Assembly (NCBI RefSeq): GCF_000737765.1
Contig: NZ_JPRI01000012.1
Coordinates: 496,001 to 560,000 of the forward strand
Length of the DNA stretch: 64,000 nt
From: Chryseobacterium vrystaatense
Lineage (GTDB): Bacteria > Bacteroidota > Bacteroidia > Flavobacteriales > Weeksellaceae
Direction: 5' to 3'
Shown: piece by piece, positions 23,109 to 31,858 of the stretch
Layout: every line of letters begins with the position of its first letter
How positions within the stretch are numbered: position 1 is the stretch's first letter
Notes under the pieces: model-generated
Database searches by the model: none
Told to the model about the DNA's origin: nothing
What the model saw: the letters and a program-made list of their open reading frames with translations, nothing else
Position numbers and translations under genes: made by a program

Positions 23109-23969
23109 ATGCTTTTAAAAAATCTATTTTTTGGAATAGTATCTATTATTTCACTGGTTTCGTGTGCGTCAACGGATATGAAACATAGTTCCGGAACGAC
23201 TCAGCTCCGTGATCCTGTTATTGTAAGGCATGATTTTAAAAAATACTTTGATGACTGTCATACCAATGGGTCTATAGCCATTTATGACAATCAAAAAAAT
23301 GAATGGATCCTGTCGGATCCCGTTGAGACCGGAAAGCAATCGCTTCCGGCTTCAACATTTAAGGTCATTAACTTATTAATAGCTCTTGAAACTAAAACGA
23401 TTGCAAGTGAAAACGACATTGTCAGATGGCCGGGAAAAACCGATACTATACAATATGGATACCGACCGGACATTTATCGTGATCTATCTGTAAAAGAGGC
23501 TTTTGAACTTTCAGCGGGTTGGGTTTTTGTAGAATTAGCCAAGAAAATAGGAAAAGAAAACTATAAAAAATTCTTAACCGAAAGCGGGTATGGCAATCTT
23601 GATCTTTCTGAAACCGATCCGGATTTCTGGAACTTTGGTCATTTTGCGATTTCACCGATTGAACAGGTTGAATTTCTCAGGAATTTTTATAAAGGCCGGC
23701 TTCCTTTCTCAAAACGCAATATCGACATTGTAAAAAAGGTTATGATTACAGAAAATAATTCCGATTATACTATTCATTCAAAGACCGGATGGACGAGAGA
23801 CAGCGGCATCAATACAGGATGGTGGGTTGGCTATCTGGAAAGCCAACATGGCACTTACTTTTTTGCTACTCTCCTTCTTCAGGACAGAAAGGTGAATACC
23901 CCCAATTTTGGAAACTGCCGAAAAGAAATCACCAAGTCTGTACTGAAAAATTTAGGTGTCACAAAATAA
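23109..23969 (+). CDS. Class D beta-lactamase-like lipoprotein
   Basis: 286 residues. A lipoprotein signal (FFGIVSIISLVSC, Cys-19) is followed by a class D beta-lactamase/penicillin-recognising fold. The serine motif is S82-TFK (PASTFKVINL). The second motif is SAGW in ELSAGWVFVELAKKIG, where most class D enzymes have S-x-V. YGN occurs in ESGYGNLDLS and KTG in HSKTGWTRDSG, followed by GWWVG. The catalytic Ser/Lys pair and KTG are intact, so an acyl-enzyme should form. The Gly in place of Val in the second motif may change deacylation or its carbamate-lysine setting. It starts 99 bp after the Cys-rich peptide gene. Confidence 0.85.
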   Translation: MLLKNLFFGIVSIISLVSCASTDMKHSSGTTQLRDPVIVRHDFKKYFDDCHTNGSIAIYDNQKNEWILSDPVETGKQSLPASTFKVINLLIALETKTIASENDIVRWPGKTDTIQYGYRPDIYRDLSVKEAFELSAGWVFVELAKKIGKENYKKFLTESGYGNLDLSETDPDFWNFGHFAISPIEQVEFLRNFYKGRLPFSKRNIDIVKKVMITENNSDYTIHSKTGWTRDSGINTGWWVGYLESQHGTYFFATLLLQDRKVNTPNFGNCRKEITKSVLKNLGVTK

Positions 23970-24011
23970 TGTTTTAAAAACTTAACCTGTAAGAGGTAAC
24001 AGAAAGATCTG

Positions 24012-24944
24012 CTATGTTTTATTATTGACCGGTTTTCTGCATTTAATCATCAAAAATCTGAAATCCGGCTTTTGAGTACTGACATTGACCTGCTCATCAA
24101 CTTCAATGAAATCCGTGAAGCCGTACTGATTAAATTCTTCCTGTACGGACTGATCCTCATAAAAGAAAATCTGTCCGCCATTCCCCACTTCGAATGTATC
24201 ATCAGCAATCTTTCTGCCCTTCCCATAATTTGGTGATTTTTTGGATAAGACTGCAAAGATCATCCAGCCCCCTTCCTCCAGCTGACTATAGCAATCGTGT
24301 ATCATCTTTTTTCTCTGCGGTGGTGTAAGCAGATGCAGCAGGCCATAACAGAAAACAGACTGATAAGTCCGGCTGTCAAATGGCATTTCGGTAACCGAAC
24401 CCTGCCTGATGATAAGTTCTTCTCCATACTTTTGGGCAGCCAGACGTATCGCTGTTTCCGATATTTCAATTCCGGTGACTTCTATCCCGTTGTCAATAAA
24501 CAAGCCCGCATTCCTGCCATATCCTATTCCCGGAATGAGAACATTTTCTACGCCGTTCTGAAGGAAAAAATTCTTTGCGTAGATTGCTGAATTGGCTGGC
24601 TCAAAGCCCCACATGGTCTGATGCCGCAGAAAAGCTGAATCCCAAAAATCATGCATCTGTTCAGATGTATTCAAAAGATTATCCGTCAAGATATCATCTG
24701 ATATAAGGCTGCAAAAAATCTCCAGCTCTTCAAGCTTTTCAATAACAAGATCAGAATCAAACGGTATATTTTCAATCCGGATCAGTTTTTTATCATCCTT
24801 GAGATCGAATGTTATGATTGCTTCCGGCAATAGTTTTTTAAGAGCATCTTCAATTTTACCTACCTGTTCTGGATTCAGCGAGTCTGCCTGATAGGTTCTT
24901 ATGACGTTGCATATTTTAATTCTTCCGAATAATGAGTTAAGCAT
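24012..24944 (-). CDS. SAM-dependent methyltransferase, class I
   Basis: 310 residues. The N-terminal ~90 residues are a small alpha/beta domain I do not recognise (KICNVIRTYQADSLNPEQV, with ITFDLKDDKKLIRIENI, reminiscent of a metal-binding HMA-like fold but without Cys pairs). The rest is a Rossmann methyltransferase: VLIPGIGYGRNAGLF (SAM loop), VTGIEISETAI, GSVTEMPFDSRTYQSVFCYG, then LEEGGWMIFAV. TMWGFEP precedes it, as in TPMT/TehB-like enzymes. It lies 51 bp after the DHA2 pump gene on the same strand, so it may modify a compound that the pump exports (inference). Confidence 0.82.
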   Translation of the reverse strand: MLNSLFGRIKICNVIRTYQADSLNPEQVGKIEDALKKLLPEAIITFDLKDDKKLIRIENIPFDSDLVIEKLEELEIFCSLISDDILTDNLLNTSEQMHDFWDSAFLRHQTMWGFEPANSAIYAKNFFLQNGVENVLIPGIGYGRNAGLFIDNGIEVTGIEISETAIRLAAQKYGEELIIRQGSVTEMPFDSRTYQSVFCYGLLHLLTPPQRKKMIHDCYSQLEEGGWMIFAVLSKKSPNYGKGRKIADDTFEVGNGGQIFFYEDQSVQEEFNQYGFTDFIEVDEQVNVSTQKPDFRFLMIKCRKPVNNKT

Positions 24945-24995
24945 TTTTTATTTTTTTAATGATTACTTATGATATTATCTTACAAAAAGCTATCG

Positions 24996-26558
24996 TTAAA
25001 CTGTTTCGTCCAACGCTTTGGATGTATCTGCCTGTCCGGACGTTTCCGGACCTGCCGTAATGATGTACACAAACAGTAATGCCATAACTGCTGATCCTAT
25101 CCAGATGGCATCTTTCCATCCCTGTATAAAAGATTCCCTGGCAGCATGAATGAGGAGATCTGATTTTAGCCCAAGTCCGGGAGCAACGGCTAAAGCATTG
25201 GCGATTCCTGCTTTTGCGGGTAATGAAACTGCAGAAGGTAAATCTGTAAGATAAGGAGTCATGGCATGACTATAACCTGAAGTTACCAATGCACCTAATA
25301 GCGCTACTCCCAAAGCTGATCCAAGTTCTCTGGTAATATCATTAAGTGCAGATGCCACTCCCTGCCTGTCTTGAGGAAGAGCAGAAGTGATGGCTTCTGT
25401 AGATGGGGTCATTGACAGTCCCATTCCAAAACCCATCATGAGCATTCCGGGAAAAATCGACCAGTATCCTCCTTCTACGGAAACAAAAACAGCCATCATC
25501 GCTGCTCCCGTGCTTCCGAGGATTGCTCCTGCTGCCATTGTCAGACGGCTTCCGAATTGATGCGCAATTTTAGGGGCTAAACCAGAAGCGGCCATCATGA
25601 GAACGGCCATCGGCATCATTGCCACGGTTGACCTGAGACCAGACCAGCCCAAAACTGCCTGAAAATAGGGAAACAGAACTACAAAAATCCCCGCCTGTAC
25701 ACCGAAAACAATGATTAATGAAAGTGAACCGCCTGATAAACCACGCTTTTTAAAAAGCCGGATATCAAGGAGAGGAGCTACGTGCTGTTTTTCCCAAAAT
25801 ATAAAAGCAATACTCCCTGCAATGCCTATAACCAATCCTGTAACCGTACCCGGATCTGTCCATCCTTTTCCGGGAACTTCATGCAGGGCGAAAACAAGTC
25901 CGATAATGGCAAAAACAGACAGTACAGATCCTACAATATCAAACTTATGTCCGGGTATTTCCTTTGAATTGGGAATAAGACGCCATGTCATTGCAAACGC
26001 AACTGCAGCCAAAAGAACAGGAAGTACAAAAAGCCACCGCCATGATCCCCAATCTACTAAAACAGCAGATAAAAACATTCCCAGAATGCCGCCGCCTCCT
26101 GCTACAGCAGTCCAGATACCAATCGCTCTGGAGCGTTCTTCATCGGGAAAGGTAGACGTAATAACAGCGAGTGTTACCGGCATAATAAGAGCAGCTCCGA
26201 TACCGCTCAACAGTCTTGACATAAGCATGACAGCAGGTGAAACTGCCAGACCGGACATCAGGCCTGCTATACCGAAGATCAAAAGGCCTGCAAGTAACAC
26301 AGGTTTTCTTCCTATCCGGTCACCCACTGCACCTAATGGGAGAAGAAGAGCTGCCAGAGTAAGTGTATAGGTATTGATGATCCACAACACTGTATTCTGT
26401 GAAACTTTAAATTCGACGGCGAGTTTTTGCTGGGCTACATTCAGTCCGCTTACTGATGCAACGACTGCCATTAATGCAATACAGACTGTTATTAAGATCA
26501 ACTGCCTGCTGCGTTTACTGTTATCAGATTTAACTTTAATTTTTACTTCATTTTTCAT
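24996..26558 (-). CDS. DHA2-family drug/proton antiporter, 14 TM
   Basis: 520 residues, about 14 membrane segments, QacA/SmvA type. Motif A is clear (LGAVGDRIGRKPVLLAG), also ESGxGxxxxxP-like SRLLSGIGAALIMPVTLAV, and FPDEERSRAIGIW in the second loop. Ala/Gly/Val-rich composition and more G/C-rich codons than the neighbours suggest a horizontal origin, since similar pumps abound in Actinobacteria and Proteobacteria. The predicted role is export of cationic or hydrophobic drugs. It is divergent from an HxlR regulator, with only 66 bp between the start codons. Confidence 0.88.
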   Translation of the reverse strand: MKNEVKIKVKSDNSKRSRQLILITVCIALMAVVASVSGLNVAQQKLAVEFKVSQNTVLWIINTYTLTLAALLLPLGAVGDRIGRKPVLLAGLLIFGIAGLMSGLAVSPAVMLMSRLLSGIGAALIMPVTLAVITSTFPDEERSRAIGIWTAVAGGGGILGMFLSAVLVDWGSWRWLFVLPVLLAAVAFAMTWRLIPNSKEIPGHKFDIVGSVLSVFAIIGLVFALHEVPGKGWTDPGTVTGLVIGIAGSIAFIFWEKQHVAPLLDIRLFKKRGLSGGSLSLIIVFGVQAGIFVVLFPYFQAVLGWSGLRSTVAMMPMAVLMMAASGLAPKIAHQFGSRLTMAAGAILGSTGAAMMAVFVSVEGGYWSIFPGMLMMGFGMGLSMTPSTEAITSALPQDRQGVASALNDITRELGSALGVALLGALVTSGYSHAMTPYLTDLPSAVSLPAKAGIANALAVAPGLGLKSDLLIHAARESFIQGWKDAIWIGSAVMALLFVYIITAGPETSGQADTSKALDETV

Positions 26559-26572
26559 TCTGTAAAATTATT

Positions 26573-26580
26573 TATCTTTG
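26573..26580 (+). promoter_or_regulatory. -7 box TATCTTTG of the HxlR gene
   Basis: A perfect TAnnTTTG on the plus strand. Transcription would start near 26586, directly before the twin palindromes at 26591-26621, and these are therefore placed for repression. Confidence 0.55.
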
Positions 26581-26590
26581 CTTTACAATT

Positions 26591-26621
26591 GAAAGTACTT
26601 TCCGTTTGGAAAGCACTTTCC
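26591..26621. promoter_or_regulatory. Twin palindromes, probable HxlR operator
   Basis: GAAAGTACTTTC (26591-26602) and GGAAAGCACTTTCC (26608-26621) share the half-site GAAAG and lie 18 bp apart centre to centre. They are between the -7 box and the start codon of the HxlR gene and just upstream of the divergent pump gene. This fits autoregulation and control of the pump. Confidence 0.6.
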
Positions 26622-26624
26622 AAA

Positions 26625-26993
26625 ATGAAAGTAACGATGGTAAAAACTGATGATTCAATATTTGAAGACAAGGATTGTTCTAAAGCAATGCTATTGATTA
26701 AAGATGCTTTGGAAGCGGTGGAAGGCAGATGGAAACTGTTAATTCTGTATTCTCTTTGTACGGGACCGAAACGGTTTACAGAAATTGCCAAGGAAGTACA
26801 TGGAATAAGGGATAAAGCTCTTGCCAAAGAATTAAAGATTCTACAGGAGAGTAAGCTTATCAGACGGGATGTTTACGACACCTTCCCTCCCACCGTTGAA
26901 TATACAATCACGGAGCATGGAGCTTCCCTCAGAAATGTTTTATACGAACTTTTAAGCTGGGGACGTACACACAGAAAAGAAATTTTGGGGTAA
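26625..26993 (+). CDS. HxlR family transcription regulator
   Basis: 122 residues from the ATG at 26625. An upstream TTG at 26589 is rejected because it would place the operator-like palindromes inside the gene; an ATG at 26637 is also possible. The core is a typical HxlR winged helix: CSKAMLLIKDALEAVEGRWK, LLILYSL, GPKRFTEIAKEVHGIRDKAL, LKILQESKLIRRDVYDTFPP, VEYTITEHGASLRNVL. The conserved Cys near the N-terminus (EDKDCSKAM) is the usual redox or electrophile sensor position of this family. It likely represses the divergent DHA2 pump. Confidence 0.87.
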   Translation: MKVTMVKTDDSIFEDKDCSKAMLLIKDALEAVEGRWKLLILYSLCTGPKRFTEIAKEVHGIRDKALAKELKILQESKLIRRDVYDTFPPTVEYTITEHGASLRNVLYELLSWGRTHRKEILG

Positions 26994-27073
26994 GGCTGAA
27001 ATTGGATTTTGGTTTCCGGATAGTTATTTTTAATTTTAGACTAAAGCCTTTTCTATGTTTATATCATAAGTAA

Positions 27074-27093
27074 GGGCGGACTAAAGTCCACCC
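27074..27093. repeat. Short REP-like palindrome
   Basis: GGGCGGACTaaAGTCCACCC followed by CCTATTGAATTTTAAAG. Similar 'gggctaaagccc...cctattga' intergenic elements occur in many copies in Chryseobacterium genomes as I recall them. It lies between the convergent HxlR and TolC-like genes. Confidence 0.4.
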
Positions 27094-27159
27094 CTATTGA
27101 ATTTTAAAGCATGATTGAATTGAGCTTCTGTTTTGACAATACCTATTTACAACAGCTGA

Positions 27160-28458
27160 TTATAAACCGGACTTCAGTACTTTCAGCATTTCGGTCTGCT
27201 GAATCACGTCATTTTTACTGTTGATCAGATTGTAATTAGCCTGAAGCCAATTGTTTCTTACCACAAAGAAGGTGTAGGCATCCATCAGTCCTTCTTTGTA
27301 TTTTTCTTCTGATTTCTGAAATGACAGTTTCTGATTTTCAAAATTAGATTCCAGAAGGCTGTATTTTTCCTGAGCATTTAAAAACTGGGTTTTTATAGAA
27401 TTGATGCTCTGCGTAAGATTATTAATCACCAGTTCTTTTTCGTAATTGGAATTGATGACATTGAGTTTGGCAACTTCTACATTATTTTTAACCTGAAACT
27501 TATTGAAGATTGGAATACTAAGTCCAAAAAACACAGATTGGTTTTTATTCTGAGAAAACTGATCCGAAAAACTGATGGCAGAGACATTATCTTTATTCAG
27601 AAATTTATTATAAAAAGTGGACCAGCTATAGCTTCCGTTAAGTGTTGGTAAATAAGCGGAACCAGCGAGATTGATATTTTTCTCCTGTACTTTGATTTCC
27701 GCAAGGACGGTTTGATAGGCGGGGTTGTTTTCCAGTAATTTTTTGGTAAAATCAGCATTATCAAAATCTTCTTCGGGTAAAGTTTCTTCACTGTCCATTA
27801 CAAAATCTATAGAATCCTGAGTGACAGCCAAAGCATTGAGAAGGTTAATTTTCGCCAGATCTCTTTGATTTTTTGCAGATACCCACTGTTCCTGTAAGGT
27901 TCCTAAGTTGGCTTTTATATCGTAAATATCACTTTTTGAACGGCTTCCGATTTCCGCTTCTTTTTCTGTTCGCTTAATCTGCTCTTCCATCCCTGAAATC
28001 TGAGTTTCCAGTACATCGAGCCAGCTTTTGCTGTTTTGATAACTAAAAAAAGCTTGAATCACATTGAGCTTTATTTCATTTTGAGCTTTTTTAAGTTTAT
28101 AGGTACTTGTTTCTCTATTGAGTTTCGACAGGGAGATATTCACATAATTCTGCCAGTTGAAAAGTTCAACATTGGCTTTTGCAATAAACTGATCATACTG
28201 CGTGTTAAGGACTTCTCTCTGATTACTGGATTGATTAATCGATGATCCGAAACTATAGCTGTGATTAATTCCAGCTTCTACAGAGGGTAATAACATTCCT
28301 TTTGAGGCTGCAATCTGACGCTCATTTTTCGTTATATTTACTGTTGCCTGCTTTACCAGCGGATGATTGGCAGAAGCATAGTCCAGACACTGTTTGAGGT
28401 TCCACGATTGCTGTGCAGGAAATAATCCAACAAAGAATATGAAAATAAAATTTTTCAT
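27160..28458 (-). CDS. TolC-family outer-membrane channel protein
   Basis: 432 residues with a signal peptide (KNFIFIFFVGLFPA). Two tandem copies of the outer-membrane efflux protein pattern are present: WNLKQCLDYASANHPLVKQA at the start, long heptad helices, and the second half from about residue 230 (NPAYQTVLAEIKVQEKNIN). It should form the trimeric outer-membrane duct of the export complex encoded by the upstream genes (adaptor 31859-33106, ATPase 31107-31829, permease 28565-30979). It is the last gene of that leftward operon, 106 bp after the permease. Confidence 0.88.
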   Translation of the reverse strand: MKNFIFIFFVGLFPAQQSWNLKQCLDYASANHPLVKQATVNITKNERQIAASKGMLLPSVEAGINHSYSFGSSINQSSNQREVLNTQYDQFIAKANVELFNWQNYVNISLSKLNRETSTYKLKKAQNEIKLNVIQAFFSYQNSKSWLDVLETQISGMEEQIKRTEKEAEIGSRSKSDIYDIKANLGTLQEQWVSAKNQRDLAKINLLNALAVTQDSIDFVMDSEETLPEEDFDNADFTKKLLENNPAYQTVLAEIKVQEKNINLAGSAYLPTLNGSYSWSTFYNKFLNKDNVSAISFSDQFSQNKNQSVFFGLSIPIFNKFQVKNNVEVAKLNVINSNYEKELVINNLTQSINSIKTQFLNAQEKYSLLESNFENQKLSFQKSEEKYKEGLMDAYTFFVVRNNWLQANYNLINSKNDVIQQTEMLKVLKSGL

Positions 28459-28564
28459 GTAAAAGATGAATTTAAATAGATTGAAGGAACATAAGAACTC
28501 AGAATAAACAGCATTCCCATATCATCTGAGTTCGGGTATGTTCTTATTTTAGTGTTAAGAAATA

Positions 28565-30979
28565 CTATTCATATTTAAGATACTTCACAAGACTTACTTT
28601 TGTAGCTTTATAGGCTTTAATACTCACTACAGCGAATGTTAAAATAACAAGGACAACAAGACTTGTAATGAAGGGCCAGACCGGCATATCAATACGGTAA
28701 GCAAAATCTTTCAGCCATTCGCTCATCAGATAATAACTGATAGGAATACTGATCAGAACCGCTGTTAATGTAATCCAAAGGAATTGTTTTGTCAGTCCCA
28801 TGATTAAAATTCCGTCTGAAGCACCCAAAGTTTTTTTAATCGCAACATCTTTCAGTTTCTGCTCAATCATCAAGGAAGACAAAGCAAATAATCCCAGCAA
28901 GGCTACCATCAAAACCATGGCATTAAGAATCGTGAAAAGGGTTTGCTGTTTCTGATATTTTTCAAAGGTTTTGGCAAATCTCTGATCGATAAAAAAGTAA
29001 TCAAATGGGTATCCCGGTTCTACTGAGCCCGACCAGTATTTTTTTATACGCTGCACCGTCCCGTCAATATCATCAGGTTTTATTTTCAGCTGAATATTAT
29101 AAACATTCATTTTTTTCCAATCTGTTTCTTTATAATGAAAAAAGATAACAGGTTCTATTTTAGATCTTAAACTTCTGATATTGAAATCTTTCACGATTCC
29201 TACAATATTGTATTTTATACTGTCGAATCCAGGACGGATTTCATTCTTAAAAGCTTGATCATCACTCCAGCCGAATTTTTTCACAAAAGCCTCATTAACC
29301 AGGGCGTTGTGGATTGTGTCTGATGCAAGGTTCGGATCAAGCCAACGTCCTTTTTTCAATTTTACATTCATAAACTGAAGGTAATTGTAATCCATAGATC
29401 CGTGCTGAGCCTGGATACTTTTATCCATAAAATCGACATTGGATGTGCTGGATCTGTTGCTTCCGGGAACAATTTCCCCATAAGAAATCTCAGCAACTCC
29501 GGGGATCCTACTCATTTCGGTTTTTAATCTTTCGTATTTCAGCCAGGGTTTCGGATTGGAATCTCTGAAATTCACAATCAGTATCTGTTTGCCGCTGTAC
29601 CCAAGATCTTTGTTCATCATATGCTTCACCTGCTGATTGACGATCAGTCCGCCAATAATGAAGAATGAAGAAATAATCAGCTGCAAAGTCAGGATTCCGT
29701 TTCTGAGCCAAATACCGTGTTTGCTTCTTGCAAAATTTCCTTTCAGGGTTTCTATAGCTTTGAAATTGGACAGATACATAGCGGGAATCAATCCTGAAAT
29801 CACGGTGACCATAATAACCATGACAAAGGAATAAAAGTAAATGTGCCAGTCATCCATTTTCATTTCCTTACCAAAAAATTTATTGAAGCCTGGCAGAAGA
29901 ATTTCCGTAAGAGCCAGAGAAAGCAAATAAGACGCGATGCAGATCACAAAAGTTTCCAGTAAGAACTGAACAATAAGATTGGATCTGGTGCTTCCAATGG
30001 CTTTTCTTACGCCTATTTCTTTGGCTCGCTGAGAAGCCTGTGCGGTTTTCAGATTGATGAAATTAATCGCTGACAGGACAACAATTAAAACAGAAAGGGT
30101 AAACAGGATCATGATCGTTTTGAAATCAGGGGTTCCAAACCACGATGCTTTTGCGTGGAGTTTTACCTCATCAAGAGGAGTAAACACGCTGTCTGTAGGA
30201 CCATACATGTCCAGATACTGCTGCGGTGTCATTCCTTCAGAATCCTTATCCAGTTTTGCACGGTACTCAAAAATATCTTTTAAGAATTTCTGCTGTAAAA
30301 CTGAAAGGTCTGTTCCTGGTTTAAGCATAAAAAAGCATCCATAATTGAAGTTACCCCAATTCTTTTCATCATTTTTGATTTGCTCTACCGGGTTGATAAT
30401 AAACTCGGGCTTAATCTGGCTGTTTTCTTTCGGGAGTTCGTAAACGGCAGTGACTACATAATTTTTGCCGTCAAACTTCACACTTTCTCCAGCAACATTG
30501 GTCGTACCGAAAAGATTTTTTGCCGCAACAGTTGACAGGGCAATAACACCCTCTCCTTTCAAAGCATTTTTATAGGTTCCGGAAACCAGTTTAAAGGGAA
30601 AGAAATTAAAAAAGCTTTCCGTAGCCGTCATTCCTTCCTGCTGATAAAATGTTTTGTACTTGGTCGTCATTTTAAGTCCTATTCCTGATCCGTTGAACAA
30701 AACATAATCTTCTACTCCCGGAATTACCTCTTTGGCACGTTTTGCCATGGGAACAGCAATATTGTTTCCATAATCATTTTCTTTCTTATGATAGCTTTGG
30801 AAATAATAAATGCTATCCTTTTTTGGGTTCCATTTTTCGAATGATTCTTCATCATTCCAATGCATCAGAATGAGCATGAATCCTGTAAGACCCACTGTAA
30901 GACCAAATAAATTGATGGCAGTGGACAGCCAGTTTTTTTTATAATTGATGAACGCTATTTTGAGCCAGTTATTAAGCAT
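28565..30979 (-). CDS. MacB/FtsX-type ABC transporter permease
   Basis: 804 residues from MLNNWLKIAFINYKKNW. A longer frame start at 31045 adds a Cys-rich non-family segment and is rejected. There are two MacB-type units: TM near the N-terminus (INLFGLTVGLTGFMLILM), a periplasmic MacB core domain, an FtsX segment (LSVLIVVLSAINFINL, QRAKEIGVRKAIGSTRSN), then a second core domain and a final FtsX segment (KLKDVAIKKTLGASDG). This double-length architecture is usual in Bacteroidota. It works as a mechanotransmission pump with the ATPase next to it. Confidence 0.88.
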   Translation of the reverse strand: MLNNWLKIAFINYKKNWLSTAINLFGLTVGLTGFMLILMHWNDEESFEKWNPKKDSIYYFQSYHKKENDYGNNIAVPMAKRAKEVIPGVEDYVLFNGSGIGLKMTTKYKTFYQQEGMTATESFFNFFPFKLVSGTYKNALKGEGVIALSTVAAKNLFGTTNVAGESVKFDGKNYVVTAVYELPKENSQIKPEFIINPVEQIKNDEKNWGNFNYGCFFMLKPGTDLSVLQQKFLKDIFEYRAKLDKDSEGMTPQQYLDMYGPTDSVFTPLDEVKLHAKASWFGTPDFKTIMILFTLSVLIVVLSAINFINLKTAQASQRAKEIGVRKAIGSTRSNLIVQFLLETFVICIASYLLSLALTEILLPGFNKFFGKEMKMDDWHIYFYSFVMVIMVTVISGLIPAMYLSNFKAIETLKGNFARSKHGIWLRNGILTLQLIISSFFIIGGLIVNQQVKHMMNKDLGYSGKQILIVNFRDSNPKPWLKYERLKTEMSRIPGVAEISYGEIVPGSNRSSTSNVDFMDKSIQAQHGSMDYNYLQFMNVKLKKGRWLDPNLASDTIHNALVNEAFVKKFGWSDDQAFKNEIRPGFDSIKYNIVGIVKDFNIRSLRSKIEPVIFFHYKETDWKKMNVYNIQLKIKPDDIDGTVQRIKKYWSGSVEPGYPFDYFFIDQRFAKTFEKYQKQQTLFTILNAMVLMVALLGLFALSSLMIEQKLKDVAIKKTLGASDGILIMGLTKQFLWITLTAVLISIPISYYLMSEWLKDFAYRIDMPVWPFITSLVVLVILTFAVVSIKAYKATKVSLVKYLKYE

Positions 30980-31106
30980 GATAGTAGTATTATTAGTGAA
31001 GAAAGTACATCTTGATGCACAGGTCAAAAACAGACCTGACATCAAAGAAGCTGAGTTCCACGGTTATTAGTTTTTTACAATATAATTGAGTTAAAAAATG
31101 ATCTCA

Positions 31107-31829
31107 CTACAGGAGTTGGGCAGCATCTGCTTTTTCGAAGACATCTCTTCTTTGGGAAGCATGCTCTTCACTGAATATCTCGCCGTCTTTCATATTGACA
31201 ATTCTGGAAGCAAAACCGGCATCGTAAGAAGAGTGGGTCACCATTACGATGGTGGATCCTTCTCTGTGAAGCTCTGCCAACAGGTTCATTACTTCATTTC
31301 CGTTGGAACTGTCCAGATTTCCGGTAGGTTCATCGGCAAGAATCAACTGAGGCCTGGTGACCAAAGCTCTGGCTACTGCCGCTCTCTGCTGCTGACCTCC
31401 TGAAAGCTGCTGCGGATAGTGCCTGGCACGGTGTCCGATATTGATCTGTTCCATAATTTCCTCTACTCTTTTTTTCCTTTCTGAAGAGGAAATTCCGTTA
31501 TAAATGAGTGGTAATTCTATATTTTCATACACTGTAAGCTCATCAATCAGATTAAAATTCTGGAATATAAATCCTATATGTTTCTTTCTGATGGCTGATT
31601 TCTTTTTTTCTCCTGCCTTTACTGTTTCTATTCCCGTAAATTGGTAAGAACCGGCAGAGGCTTCATCCAGAAGGCCAAGAATGTTAAGGAATGTTGATTT
31701 TCCACAACCCGAAGGTCCCATTATTGCTACAAACTCCCCTTCTGTGATATGAAGGCTTACGTTATTCAGCGCATTGGTCTGTACATCTTCTGTTTTATAT
31801 GTTTTTGAAAGGTTCTGAACATTAATCAT
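31107..31829 (-). CDS. MacB/LolD-type ABC transporter ATPase
   Basis: 240 residues with a complete nucleotide-binding domain: Walker A GPSGCGKS (near residue 40), Q-loop FQNFNLID, signature LSGGQQQR, Walker B LILADEPTGNLD, H-loop VTHSSYD. It also carries the LolD/MacB-type spacing GFIFQNF and ELPLIYNG. It energises the adjacent permease. It lies 29 bp after the adaptor gene. Confidence 0.92.
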   Translation of the reverse strand: MINVQNLSKTYKTEDVQTNALNNVSLHITEGEFVAIMGPSGCGKSTFLNILGLLDEASAGSYQFTGIETVKAGEKKKSAIRKKHIGFIFQNFNLIDELTVYENIELPLIYNGISSSERKKRVEEIMEQINIGHRARHYPQQLSGGQQQRAAVARALVTRPQLILADEPTGNLDSSNGNEVMNLLAELHREGSTIVMVTHSSYDAGFASRIVNMKDGEIFSEEHASQRRDVFEKADAAQLL

Positions 31830-31858
31830 TTTAATTCTTATTTAAAGGTGAAGGTTAT

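Noticed and set aside
25711..26370. 219-codon plus-strand frame
   Set aside because: Antisense to the DHA2 pump; it is open only because of that gene's G/C-rich codons.
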